From a virus, in IMG/VR virus record IMGVR_UViG_3300020156_000030, positions 1-62,257 of that record: a DNA stretch of 62,257 nucleotides; one strand, written 5' to 3'. A program made the position numbers and the translations under genes. The notes below the pieces were generated by a model. The model was not told the DNA's origin and made no database searches. It worked only from the letters and a program-made list of their open reading frames with translations. Of the stretch, positions 22,847-29,504 are shown one piece after another. Position 1 is the stretch's first letter; every line of letters starts with the position of its first letter.

Positions 22847-23593
22847 ATGAACCAGATCAGCGCCAATGCCGGCTCCAACATCAAGTCGGCTCTCGACGAG
22901 CTCATGAAGGACGTGCGGCAGTTCGGCCGTGAGCAGGCCCTCGGCGAGGACGCCAAGGCTAAGTTCGCCCTGCGGGTTACCCGCGCCTCTGCCGACGGCA
23001 TCATCGACTTGGAGAAGAAGCACGGCAAGGACCCGAAGACCGCCAAGGATGACATCGACGTTCTCTACAAGGAGTATGTCGATCAGTATTCGTCCAAGTC
23101 GCTCCACGAGCACAAGGGCATCGTGCAGAAGACCTCGGAGATGCGGGTCTTCGTCAAGTTCGGCGCGATGACGACGTGCGATCCGGTCACCGTGCTCAAC
23201 CGTGCGGTCATCCTGCGCAACGAGCTCGCCAAGGGTGACACCAAGGTGAAGTCGGCGTTCCCGTCCTACCTCAACGTCGCCCGTGCACAGTTGGACAGCG
23301 ACCAGCCGCTGACCGATGACCAGATCAGGGAGTGCGTCGTGCCCGGCGAGCCGGCTGAGAAGACGCTGGAGAAGGAGCTCGGGCGCATCGCCAAGGCGCT
23401 GGAGGCCATCATCACCGGTGAGAACAAGGCCGGGCTGAAGTGCCAGAGCGAGAACGTGATCGCCGCGCACGACGCCATCACCCGCGAGATCGCCACGATG
23501 GTCAAGCAGCGCGAGCTCATGGACCTCCTGCAGAAGGCCGCTGACCTCGGGCTCAACGTCTCCTCCAACGTGCCGGAGCAGATCGCCGCCTGA
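22847..23593 (+). CDS. Conserved phage protein of unknown function (248 aa)
   Basis: The protein is charged and almost wholly helical (SNIKSALDELMKDVRQFGRE; EKTLEKELGRIAKALEAIIT), with no membrane segment. Codon use and length mark it as well expressed. It is the first large gene of the plus-strand early operon. A DNA-binding or structural role in host takeover is possible, but I recognise no family. Confidence 0.75.
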   Translation: MNQISANAGSNIKSALDELMKDVRQFGREQALGEDAKAKFALRVTRASADGIIDLEKKHGKDPKTAKDDIDVLYKEYVDQYSSKSLHEHKGIVQKTSEMRVFVKFGAMTTCDPVTVLNRAVILRNELAKGDTKVKSAFPSYLNVARAQLDSDQPLTDDQIRECVVPGEPAEKTLEKELGRIAKALEAIITGENKAGLKCQSENVIAAHDAITREIATMVKQRELMDLLQKAADLGLNVSSNVPEQIAA

Positions 23594-23619
23594 GACTGCA
23601 CGGCCGAAGGGGAGGGGGC

Positions 23620-23635
23620 TTACCTCAAGCGGTAA
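23620..23635. repeat. TTACC-N6-GGTAA palindrome between early genes
   Basis: Spacer TCAAGC; it lies 26 bases after the preceding stop, in the 88-base gap before the 23682 gene. Confidence 0.85.
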
Positions 23636-23681
23636 CCCTCTCCCTTTCCACCACCCAACCACCGCACCACCGGAGGACAAC

Positions 23682-23876
23682 ATGAGCAGCCACCATCGCT
23701 ACCATCTCCCCTGCCCCTGCGGGTCCGGGAAGCTGTCGTGGTGGGAGAACGATGCCCGTGGCATCCCGCTCTTCCGCGCCTGTGACGATTGCGTGGGCGA
23801 GAAACTGTTGCGCTACCGCCCCGATGTCCTGTCCGATCCGAACTACTGGTCGGACGAGCCGATCAACCCCGAGTAA
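23682..23876 (+). CDS. Small zinc-binding conserved protein (64 aa)
   Basis: The pattern CPCGSGKLSWWENDARGIPL, then CDDCVGEKLLRYRPDVL and YWSDEPINPE occurs in small proteins of many proteobacterial phages. The two CxC/CxxC pairs probably hold one zinc ion. GGAGGA precedes the ATG. Function is unknown. Confidence 0.75.
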   Translation: MSSHHRYHLPCPCGSGKLSWWENDARGIPLFRACDDCVGEKLLRYRPDVLSDPNYWSDEPINPE

Positions 23877-23930
23877 CAGGGAGGGTCTTTCAGCGGATGC
23901 GCACTCATCATGTGCATCTCCTCGACGACC

Positions 23931-23946
23931 TTACCACTGGAGGTAA
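23931..23946. promoter_or_regulatory. Palindrome whose right arm is the ribosome binding site of the next gene
   Basis: TTACC and GGTAA flank ACTGGA; the right side reads GGAGGTAACG directly before the 23949 ATG. Confidence 0.8.
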
Positions 23947-23948
23947 CG

Positions 23949-24245
23949 ATGGACGAGCACAAGGTCTGGGTGGAGGAGAATGTGTCCGCCCTTGATTTCC
24001 TCGCATGGCTGGAGATGCAGCCCGGCGGCAAGGAATATAGCTACACCGCAACCCAGTCCTGTGCCTTCGCCCTCTACCTGAAGAGCAAGGGGCTCGATCG
24101 CGTCTTCGTCGGCAGCGCGCTGTGGTCCATGTTCGGGGTCGATACGGACTTTCAGATACCGCCCCACGTGAACGACGCTGTGTGGAGGCACCCCCGCACT
24201 TTCGCCGCCGCAGCTCGCCGGCTGCGTTCTTACCTCGGAGAGTAA
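23949..24245 (+). CDS. Hypothetical protein (98 aa)
   Basis: The start at 23949 is set by GGAGGTAAC. The product is a compact mixed protein (VSALDFLAWLEMQPGGKEYS; CAFALYLKSKGLDRVFVGSA) without membrane segments. Its TAA lies in a palindrome variant (24230-24245), and the next ATG follows three bases later. No family was recognised. Confidence 0.7.
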   Translation: MDEHKVWVEENVSALDFLAWLEMQPGGKEYSYTATQSCAFALYLKSKGLDRVFVGSALWSMFGVDTDFQIPPHVNDAVWRHPRTFAAAARRLRSYLGE

Positions 24246-24248
24246 CTC

Positions 24249-24635
24249 ATGAACGAGCAGCAGATTTTCGATACCGTCGCCGCTCATCTCTTCAGGCAGG
24301 GGCGGCGGGCCATGGACGGAAGCGGCTGCCGCTACCGCAGCGGCGACGGGCTCAAGTGCGCCGTCGGCTGCTTCATCCCGGATGAAGCCTATGACCCCGA
24401 CATCGAGGGTGTCTCGTGCTATGACCTCAGGGTCAGAAGCCTTCTCCCCTTCAAGCCCGATGACTATACGCTCGCGCTCCTGCACATGCTTCAGGGCACC
24501 CATGATAACAGGGAGAACTGGGTGGACACGCAGGCGATGCGGGAAGCGCTGGCCCGTGTGGCTGAGCGCTTCAAACTGAGCTTCGTCCCCGAGAACTACC
24601 AGTTCAGCGACCGGCGCTGGCCTCTGTGCCGCTGA
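24249..24635 (+). CDS. Conserved phage protein, tandem paralogue 1 (128 aa)
   Basis: Shares with the next gene the pattern QIFDTVAAHLFRQGRRA, CRYRSGDGLKCAVGCFIPDE and FVPENYQFSDR. The conserved CAVGC core could bind a metal ion. This family is frequent in tailed phages of Gram-negative hosts and has no known function. The gene pair is a clear tandem duplication. Confidence 0.75.
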   Translation: MNEQQIFDTVAAHLFRQGRRAMDGSGCRYRSGDGLKCAVGCFIPDEAYDPDIEGVSCYDLRVRSLLPFKPDDYTLALLHMLQGTHDNRENWVDTQAMREALARVAERFKLSFVPENYQFSDRRWPLCR

Positions 24636-24642
24636 GGGTCGC

Positions 24643-24658
24643 TTACCCCGAGGAGTAA
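24643..24658. promoter_or_regulatory. Palindrome variant forming the ribosome binding site of the 24663 gene
   Basis: TTAC and GTAA are eight bases apart, with an inner CC/GG pair; GAGGAGTAACC precedes the ATG. Confidence 0.7.
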
Positions 24659-24662
24659 CCGA

Positions 24663-25067
24663 ATGTCACCACAGGAGATTTTCGATACCGTTGCTGCGCA
24701 CCTGTTCACGCAGGGGCGGCAGGCCGTCAGCAGGGACGGCACCTGCCAATACCGCACCGAGGACGGTCTCAAGTGCGCCGTCGGCTGCCTCATCCGGGAT
24801 GAGGATTACAATCCTGAGATCGAGGACCTCCCGGCCTTCAATACCCGCGTCCTCGACCGGCTCCCCTTCAAGGTGGACGTGGAGGTGGAGGTGGAGGTGG
24901 ACGGCCCCGAGTTTTCAGTGTGCAGCCTGCTGCAATCGCTTCAGCGCGTGCATGATCACGAGCCGGATTGGGCGAGCACGCACGCGATGCGGACAGCGCT
25001 GGCCTATGTGGCTGAGCGCTATCACCTCAAGTTTATCCCCGAGAACTACCAGTTCAGCGACCGCTGA
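24663..25067 (+). CDS. Conserved phage protein, tandem paralogue 2 (134 aa)
   Basis: This is a diverged copy of the gene just upstream, with EIFDTVAAHLFTQGRQA, LKCAVGCLIRDEDYNPEIED and FIPENYQFSDR. An extra acidic VDVEVEVEVDG stretch, encoded by a short GTGGAG tandem repeat (24876-24902), is absent from the first copy. Function is unknown. Confidence 0.75.
   Translation: MSPQEIFDTVAAHLFTQGRQAVSRDGTCQYRTEDGLKCAVGCLIRDEDYNPEIEDLPAFNTRVLDRLPFKVDVEVEVEVDGPEFSVCSLLQSLQRVHDHEPDWASTHAMRTALAYVAERYHLKFIPENYQFSDR
24876..24902 (+). repeat. GTGGAG tandem repeat inside a gene
   Basis: About four near-identical hexamers encode alternating Val-Glu; slippage would alter the length by two residues per unit. 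Confidence 0.75.
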
Positions 25068-25122
25068 GGGTCGCTTACTTCGGGGGTAACACCACCCAAC
25101 CACCTCACCATAAGGAGAGAGC

Positions 25123-25401
25123 ATGAGCGCAGAGGGTAAGAAGAAGCGCGGCGAGAGCGGCAAGAAGAACGCCGAGAGCTCGCCGTTCCGCATGAACGGT
25201 CGCCCCGCCGATTGGGAGGCTCGCAGCCGTGGCTGCTTCCAGACGCGCGGCGCTGCCTCGTCGGGTAGCGTCACGATGCGCGGCCTGCTCGGTGGCATGA
25301 TCGCCGAGCGCATGGGCTACGCCATGCCGGGTATGCCCGGCATCGAGTATACGTTGGAGCACGCTGCGTCCCGGGTGACGCACCCCGCCCTGACGTTCTG
25401 A
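25123..25401 (+). CDS. Basic hypothetical protein (92 aa)
   Basis: A strong AAGGAGAG precedes the ATG. The N terminus is Lys/Gly/Ser-rich (EGKKKRGESGKKNAES) and probably disordered. The rest is small and Gly/Met-rich (GLLGGMIAERMGYAMPGMPG). A nucleic-acid-binding role is possible from charge alone. Confidence 0.65.
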   Translation: MSAEGKKKRGESGKKNAESSPFRMNGRPADWEARSRGCFQTRGAASSGSVTMRGLLGGMIAERMGYAMPGMPGIEYTLEHAASRVTHPALTF

Positions 25402-25447
25402 GCCACAAGACGTGAGGGGGACCTGAGTATGTCCTTAAACTGCTCGC

Positions 25448-25464
25448 CTTACCCTGAGGGTAAG
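25448..25464. repeat. Perfect palindrome CTTACCCTGAGGGTAAG
   Basis: Seven-base arms around TGA, 25 bases before the GTG start of the 25490 gene. Confidence 0.85.
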
Positions 25465-25489
25465 CGCGCACTCATTTCGGAGCGGTCTC

Positions 25490-25750
25490 GTGGATGATGG
25501 TGTAGACTGGCACACGGTGCTGTCGATCGCACGCTGGCGGCTGGCTTGGTGCGAGCAGGCTCGGAGAGAGCTGCTTGCTAAAGTTCATAGCAGCGATGAG
25601 GTCCCGAAGTTGCACCTGAGGTATGCCAAGCTGACAAATAGCATAAACACGCTGGAATATGCAATCTGGCTGGCAGAGCACAGGTTATACGAAGCAATGT
25701 CGCATCTTACTGTTGGCAAACGCTTGCTGGGGCCGCTGGATTGGATGTGA
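25490..25750 (+). CDS. Small helical protein, paralogue of the next gene (86 aa)
   Basis: The GTG start lies in GGTCTCGTG, a context shared with the next gene. Both products contain IARW(R/Q)LAWCEQA and end in (G)PL(D/E)WM, showing tandem duplication. The gene is noticeably less GC-rich than most others here. Function unknown. Confidence 0.65.
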   Translation: MDDGVDWHTVLSIARWRLAWCEQARRELLAKVHSSDEVPKLHLRYAKLTNSINTLEYAIWLAEHRLYEAMSHLTVGKRLLGPLDWM

Positions 25751-25765
25751 TTACCTCGGGGGTAA
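25751..25765. repeat. TTACC-N5-GGTAA palindrome between paralogues
   Basis: Spacer TCGGG. It starts right after the stop of the first paralogue; a near-identical copy follows the second at 26054-26068, so the element was duplicated with the gene. Confidence 0.85.
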
Positions 25766-25780
25766 TACAGGAGAGGTCTC

Positions 25781-26053
25781 GTGCGTGGGGTTTACAACTG
25801 GCGCGTGATAGCGGAAATCGCACGATGGCAGCTGGCTTGGTGCGAGCAGGCGCATGAGGCGCTACTCGCCGTCGGATACCACAGCAATTACCACCACATC
25901 AGGCTGAGCAGGCTTGCCGATGATATACGGGCTTACCGCTTCATAATATCCATGGCGGACCGTAATATCACTGATAGGAAAAGCAGACTCAAGGGGATAG
26001 GCATTATCCCTATTCATCATTTGACGATGAAGAGTCCGCTGGAGTGGATGTGA
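25781..26053 (+). CDS. Small helical protein, second paralogue (90 aa)
   Basis: Starts with GTG in GGAGAGGTCTCGTG. The product shares IARWQLAWCEQAHEALLA with the upstream gene and ends PLEWM. The second half has diverged. No family is recognised. Confidence 0.65.
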   Translation: MRGVYNWRVIAEIARWQLAWCEQAHEALLAVGYHSNYHHIRLSRLADDIRAYRFIISMADRNITDRKSRLKGIGIIPIHHLTMKSPLEWM

Positions 26054-26068
26054 TTACCTTGGGGGTAA
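26054..26068. repeat. TTACC-N5-GGTAA palindrome after the second paralogue
   Basis: Spacer TTGGG, directly after the TGA and 12 bases before the 26081 ATG. Confidence 0.85.
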
Positions 26069-26080
26069 CTGGAGGAGAAA

Positions 26081-26527
26081 ATGGCTAAGATGAACGTCGC
26101 CGGCCTCGAATACGTGGCCACCTGCATCGAAACCGCAGCTCTCGCGCACAAAGACATCGGTTTCAATATGGGCTATGTCATTACGACGGCTGGCGGCTTC
26201 GCCGATGACAAGTCCGGCCATGGGTGTGGCACCGTCGCCTGTATCGCTGGGTGGACACTCGCCCTGCTGGACGAGAAGGGTAAACCACGGAAAAAGCCGC
26301 TCAGCCCGAGTAGCTTGTATAGATTGTTCGAGGGGGCATACGACCCTGTGAGGGATGCTAGGATGCGCCTTGGGTTGACGATCGACCAAGCGGATCAGTT
26401 GATGACCCCCGCCCCATTTGGTCAGCCGATCTGTAATACACGCTGGATGCGCGGCATCCCGCTGCTGGAAGCGGTCGAGGCCATCCGTGGGCTGATCGAC
26501 ACCGGCGAAGTCAAGTGGAAGGAGTGA
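26081..26527 (+). CDS. Conserved phage protein with CGTxACIAGW motif (148 aa)
   Basis: The central HGCGTVACIAGWTLALLDEK matches a motif common to small proteins of unknown function in proteobacterial phages and prophages. The C-terminal half contains ARMRLGLTIDQADQLM. GGAGGAG precedes the ATG. A metal-binding role for the Cys/His residues is speculative. Confidence 0.75.
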   Translation: MAKMNVAGLEYVATCIETAALAHKDIGFNMGYVITTAGGFADDKSGHGCGTVACIAGWTLALLDEKGKPRKKPLSPSSLYRLFEGAYDPVRDARMRLGLTIDQADQLMTPAPFGQPICNTRWMRGIPLLEAVEAIRGLIDTGEVKWKE

Positions 26528-26532
26528 ACGAT

Positions 26533-26709
26533 ATGGACATGCAAGTGTGGGGCTGGCCCCAATGGACGATGGTAGCGCTCCTTTTTCTGGGCGCGTTCGT
26601 TTCAATAGCACTGCATGGGGAGCAGAGAAAACCCCATGACGCCCCGACAGCCCTGTTGTCGATCCTGATACACGCCATCCTCCTCTACGCCGGGGGGTTC
26701 TTCGGTTAA
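26533..26709 (+). CDS. Small two-pass membrane protein (58 aa)
   Basis: GGAGTG lies before the ATG. Two hydrophobic stretches are seen (WTMVALLFLGAFVSIALHG and LLSILIHAILLYAGGFFG). The TAA stop lies in the left arm of a degenerate palindrome, GTTAACTC...GAGGTAAC, which continues into the next gene's ribosome binding site. Confidence 0.65.
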   Translation: MDMQVWGWPQWTMVALLFLGAFVSIALHGEQRKPHDAPTALLSILIHAILLYAGGFFG

Positions 26710-26725
26710 CTCCACGAGGTAACCC

Positions 26726-26971
26726 ATGTCGCTTCTCAGAGGGCAGGAGTGTATCAAGGGTTTGGTCAAAACCCCCTTCGGAATATATTGCTGGTATGTT
26801 GGCATCGCCCCTACACTAAGACTCCTAACAGAAGAAGAACAGGTGTCTTTGGTTAGGTGGAAGGTCAGTATGCTGAGCGCTATTCTGGAGGACACTGACA
26901 GTCCTCATATAAAAAACAGGCTGGAGGAATGGGAGATGTGGCTGGAGCGGCTTACGAAAAGGCCCTACTAA
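26726..26971 (+). CDS. Small hypothetical protein (81 aa)
   Basis: GAGGTAACCC precedes the ATG. The product is helical in its C-terminal half (QVSLVRWKVSMLSAILEDTD; LEEWEMWLERLTKRPY) and lower in GC than the core genes. No family was recognised. Confidence 0.65.
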   Translation: MSLLRGQECIKGLVKTPFGIYCWYVGIAPTLRLLTEEEQVSLVRWKVSMLSAILEDTDSPHIKNRLEEWEMWLERLTKRPY

Positions 26972-26987
26972 CCCCACGAGGTAACCC

Positions 26988-27317
26988 ATGGCGATTGGTA
27001 AGGCACGCCGGCTGTTTAGATGGCATCTGAACAAGACGCGCGGTGGGGTTATGGGTCCCATGCCCATCGACGATCTAGAACGTGCCACCATGTTCGGCAT
27101 CAGTCTGCTGAAGTGGATAAAGGACGAGGCCACGGACCCTGTGGATATTCTTTGGGTCCATCACGCTACTTCTGCGTGGACGAATTACCTTAAGGGGGTA
27201 AGGGAGAAACAACATGAACGAGCTCGTGCTTTGGAGCACCGTGCTGGTGGTGGTGCTGTTCGCCGTGCTGATCGCGCAGAGCGTTCTCCTCTGCACGAGG
27301 AAACATCTGAGGCGTAA
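26988..27317 (+). CDS. Small hypothetical protein, 3' end probably frameshifted
   Basis: GAGGTAACCC precedes the ATG. The first 70 codons look normal, ending around WVHHATSAWTNYLKG. The following 37 codons overlap the 27214 gene in another frame and have shadow-like composition (ERARALEHRAGGGAVRR). The palindrome at 27185-27201 has one extra G relative to the usual spacing; without it the frame would stop at the TAA in the palindrome arm, as in neighbouring genes. A homopolymer error or a true one-base insertion is likely. Confidence 0.55.
   Translation: MAIGKARRLFRWHLNKTRGGVMGPMPIDDLERATMFGISLLKWIKDEATDPVDILWVHHATSAWTNYLKGVREKQHERARALEHRAGGGAVRRADRAERSPLHEETSEA
27185..27201. repeat. Palindrome with abnormal seven-base spacer
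   Basis: TTACC and GGTAA flank TTAAGGG. It is the only full-arm copy with seven spacer bases; the extra G sits in a run of five. Confidence 0.8.
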
Positions 27318-27342
27318 GCCTTGGGTTTACCCGAGGAAGTAA
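27214..27342 (+). CDS. Small single-pass membrane protein (42 aa)
   Basis: AAGGGAG lies seven bases before the ATG. The peptide has one membrane helix (STVLVVVLFAVLIAQSVLLC) and a basic C terminus (TRKHLRRKPWVYPRK). Its TAA lies in the right arm of a palindrome variant (27327-27342), and the next ATG follows one base later. Confidence 0.6.
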   Translation: MNELVLWSTVLVVVLFAVLIAQSVLLCTRKHLRRKPWVYPRK

Positions 27343-27343
27343 C

Positions 27344-27637
27344 ATGGTCACCCCGACGATGACGTTCCTCGGTGAGGCTATGGACAGAGATTGCCTCATC
27401 GAGGAACGCAAGAGGCGGCTATTGAATGTCCTGCGGATAATAGAGTGGCGCATCGAATGGCAGCTTGCGGGGCGAAGTGAGATGCAGAGAGCACTACAAA
27501 ATGAGGCCAAGAACTCTACTGAACTTCGCATTAGATGTTTGCGGGTTATACACCGCATCGATGTAGAAATCGCTCGACTTGAGGCTTCCAAACGCGCCAC
27601 CCTCAAGGTTATAGAGTCCAACGTGAGGCACTGGTAA
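27344..27637 (+). CDS. Helical charged protein (97 aa)
   Basis: The product is Arg/Glu-rich and helical (ERKRRLLNVLRIIEWRIEWQ; IRCLRVIHRIDVEIARLEAS). It resembles, in style but not detectable motif, the small helical proteins at 25490 and 25781. The start is set by GAGGAAGTAAC. Function is unknown. Confidence 0.65.
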   Translation: MVTPTMTFLGEAMDRDCLIEERKRRLLNVLRIIEWRIEWQLAGRSEMQRALQNEAKNSTELRIRCLRVIHRIDVEIARLEASKRATLKVIESNVRHW

Positions 27638-27651
27638 GGAAGGGGGCAAAC

Positions 27652-27816
27652 ATGTTCTGGCTCATCATCGTTCTCATCGTCATCGCCGCCCTCCTGCATT
27701 TCATCTGGGTGGCGCTGGAGAAAATCGCCATCGAGCTCATGCGGATCAACGGACAGATAGAGGCGCGCACTCATGCCACACCCGAAACCAGCTACCCCCG
27801 TTACTCCAGAAGGTAA
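27652..27816 (+). CDS. Small single-pass membrane protein (54 aa)
   Basis: AAGGAAGGGGG precedes the ATG. An N-terminal membrane helix (FWLIIVLIVIAALLHFIWV) is followed by an amphipathic tail. The TAA stop is in the right arm of a palindrome at 27800-27817, and the end overlaps the next gene by 44 bases. Confidence 0.6.
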   Translation: MFWLIIVLIVIAALLHFIWVALEKIAIELMRINGQIEARTHATPETSYPRYSRR

Positions 27817-28081
27817 CGGCATCCGCGAGCTCATCTGGGGCGTGCCGGGTGATGTTACCCTGCACGGGGACCGTGGGGACGTAGCTGGGGTAAACTACGG
27901 GGTTCACGTAGTGGATATGGGGCCATTAGACCTCACTGGGATGGGGTGGGGCCATGGGGACGGATATGGTCACCACCGTAGAAGCGGAGCAGGGCATGGG
28001 CGAGACATCGGCCGGGGGGATGATGGGTTCGGATCAGAGCAAAAAAGCATACGCGAGCTCATCTGGGGCGTGCCCGGGTGA
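27773..28081 (+). CDS. RELIWGVPG-family glycine-rich protein 1 (102 aa)
   Basis: After a short lead the protein has IRELIWGVPGDV, then a Gly/Asp/His/Tyr-rich tail (GMGWGHGDGYGHHRRSGAGH). It ends in a second, truncated copy, IRELIWGVPG, cut by TGA. This is the first of six related, overlapping genes. Proteins with an ELIWxxPG head and a GDGYG-type tail occur in other phages without known function. A palindrome lies at codons 10-15. Confidence 0.6.
   Translation: MPHPKPATPVTPEGNGIRELIWGVPGDVTLHGDRGDVAGVNYGVHVVDMGPLDLTGMGWGHGDGYGHHRRSGAGHGRDIGRGDDGFGSEQKSIRELIWGVPG
27800..27817. repeat. Palindrome variant shared by two overlapping genes
   Basis: GTTACT and GGTAAC flank CCAGAA; it holds the stop of the 27652 gene and codes within the start of the next one in a different frame. 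Confidence 0.75.
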
Positions 28082-28271
28082 TGTCATCCGCGAGCTCATC
28101 TGGAGCGCGCTTGGTGATGTATCCATCTCCAAGGGCGAAGTGTCCGAGAGCTACGGCATCCACAGCATCCTCGGAATTAATTCTATCTCACTCGGGGGTT
28201 GGGGCGACGGCACGGGGGGATATGGTGAGCCACGTGGTAAGGGGGCTGGAAACGGGAAAGAGAGGCGGTAG
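28023..28271 (+). CDS. RELIWGVPG-family glycine-rich protein 2 (82 aa)
   Basis: The protein contains GDVIRELIWSALGDVSIS followed by a Gly-rich tail (SLGGWGDGTGGYGEPRGKG). Its N-terminal part reads through the DNA of the preceding RELIW copy in another frame, so the start at 28023 is uncertain. An extra base near 28070 relative to the first unit splits what may have been one longer frame with protein 1. Confidence 0.45.
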   Translation: MGSDQSKKAYASSSGACPGDVIRELIWSALGDVSISKGEVSESYGIHSILGINSISLGGWGDGTGGYGEPRGKGAGNGKERR

Positions 28272-28461
28272 CATCCGCGAGCTCATCTGGTTCGTCATCG
28301 GGCACCATGCAGGAGAGAAAGAGGACGAAAAAGTTCGTCCATCCGATTATGGCATGGAGTTCTGGAACAGAGGATACGGCGACGGAACTTATGGCCATAC
28401 CCATGCAGACGGAGGGGGTAACGGAGTAGAGTGGAAACCCTTAACCTCAGGAGGTAAGTGA
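28222..28461 (+). CDS. RELIWGVPG-family glycine-rich protein 3 (79 aa)
   Basis: Starts at ATG 28222 inside the previous gene. The core is GSIRELIWFVIGHHAGEK and the tail is rich in Gly, Tyr, His and Asp (NRGYGDGTYGHTHADGGG). Overlapping starts of this kind repeat along the array and suggest translational coupling. Confidence 0.5.
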   Translation: MVSHVVRGLETGKRGGSIRELIWFVIGHHAGEKEDEKVRPSDYGMEFWNRGYGDGTYGHTHADGGGNGVEWKPLTSGGK

Positions 28462-28465
28462 ACAA

Positions 28466-28753
28466 ATGAGCAGCATGTTCGGAAAGCCGGTCCTCGTGAC
28501 CACCGCACACAAGGGTGTGTTCTTCGGCTACTTCTCAAAGCGGGAAGGCACCACGGTGCATCTGACCCGATCGCGCAACTGCATCTACTGGCCCGCCGAG
28601 AACCGTGGTTTCCTCGGGCTGGCGAAGTGGGGTCCGCTGGAGGGGGCACGCATCGGCCCGGAGGCTGACATAGAGCTACTCGACGTGACCTCCATCGCAC
28701 AGTGCACGGACGAAGCTGTGCAGCGGTGGGAAGCTGCGCCTTGGAGCGAGTGA
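28466..28753 (+). CDS. Conserved phage protein, DUF6948-like (95 aa)
   Basis: The pattern VLVTTAHKGVFFGYFSKREG, then CIYWPAENRGFLGLAKWGPL, and IELLDVTSIAQCTDEA fits a small conserved phage family of unknown function that I recall as DUF6948. It interrupts the RELIWGVPG array. AGGAGGTAAG from a palindrome precedes the ATG. It overlaps the next gene by four bases. Confidence 0.65.
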   Translation: MSSMFGKPVLVTTAHKGVFFGYFSKREGTTVHLTRSRNCIYWPAENRGFLGLAKWGPLEGARIGPEADIELLDVTSIAQCTDEAVQRWEAAPWSE

Positions 28754-29022
28754 TTACCCCGGGGGTAACACTCCGGGAGCTCATCTGGGGCGTGCCCGGC
28801 GATGTGAATTACTTCGACCTGACTGTCGGTGAGTATGGCACCTCCTATTTTTCAGGTGACGGTGATGGAAGCCCACACCTCCGTGATGGCACCTTCTACG
28901 ACCCACCATGGGGGGAAGGGCTTATAGTGGGGCATGGGGATGGGGCAGGAGGAGATGAAGACGGAACAATGGGATACTGGGGGTTTGATGACGGGTCGGG
29001 AGGGACTCTGGGGAATTTCTGA
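28750..29022 (+). CDS. RELIWGVPG-family glycine-rich protein 4 (90 aa)
   Basis: The GTG start overlaps the previous TGA. The first codons are the palindrome at 28754-28768 itself, giving MITPGVTLRELIWGVPGDV. The tail is Gly/Asp-rich (GEGLIVGHGDGAGGDEDG). It is the best-preserved family member with a clear start. Confidence 0.6.
   Translation: MITPGVTLRELIWGVPGDVNYFDLTVGEYGTSYFSGDGDGSPHLRDGTFYDPPWGEGLIVGHGDGAGGDEDGTMGYWGFDDGSGGTLGNF
28754..28768. repeat. TTACC-N5-GGTAA palindrome forming codons 2-7
   Basis: The spacer is CCGGG. It lies in the coding start of a RELIWGVPG protein and just after the upstream stop. Confidence 0.85.
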
Positions 29023-29227
29023 GCTCCTCTGGGGCATGCCCGGCGAGGTCGATAGCGGCCCCAACCACGCACCCATTGAACTGGTTTACAACCGTCCGTT
29101 CTCCTATGGACACGGGGCGCACAGCGGTAGGGGATGGGGTGGGGAGAAATATGGAAAGGGTTACTCCCACGGAACCGGCGAAGGGCGCATAGTGGGTAAC
29201 GACGATGGGTCATATGGAAATCCGTGA
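28988..29227 (+). CDS. RELIWGVPG-family glycine-rich protein 5 (79 aa)
   Basis: The core here reads ISELLWGMPGEVDSG, followed by a Gly/Tyr/His/Ser-rich tail (GHGAHSGRGWGGEKYGKGYS). I prefer the ATG at 28988; an upstream ATG at 28934 would lengthen the overlap with the previous gene. Confidence 0.5.
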   Translation: MTGREGLWGISELLWGMPGEVDSGPNHAPIELVYNRPFSYGHGAHSGRGWGGEKYGKGYSHGTGEGRIVGNDDGSYGNP

Positions 29228-29504
29228 GTTGATCTGGGGGATACCCAGCGAATGCACCCCCGCAGATCGAGCTCCTATCCTGAAGAGTTACCTTCGGGGT
29301 TACTGCTCATTCTCTACTTATGGGCATGGGTGGGGGGCATATCCGGCCACCACCGGATCAGGAAGTGGGCGATGCAACCAAACAGATATATCCGGGAGTC
29401 ATAGTGGGGCGGGATTGGGGTGCCCCTCGGGGTATCAGTCAGGAGGGGGAGAGGGCATTGGGGCCAGCGACACGGAGCATAGTGATGGCTCCGGCTTAAT
29501 GTAA
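29214..29504 (+). CDS. RELIWGVPG-family glycine-rich protein 6 (96 aa)
   Basis: Begins MEIRELIWGIPSECTP, then a Tyr/Gly/Ser-rich tail (YGHGWGAYPATTGSGSGR). The start lies inside the previous gene (an ATG at 29205 is also possible). It is the last member of the array, followed by a cluster of palindrome half-sites. Confidence 0.55.
   Translation: MEIRELIWGIPSECTPADRAPILKSYLRGYCSFSTYGHGWGAYPATTGSGSGRCNQTDISGSHSGAGLGCPSGYQSGGGEGIGASDTEHSDGSGLM

Noticed and set aside
27826-29240. RELIW repeats as a CRISPR array
   Set aside because: The repeats lie in coding frames, spacers differ widely in length, and no cas genes are present.
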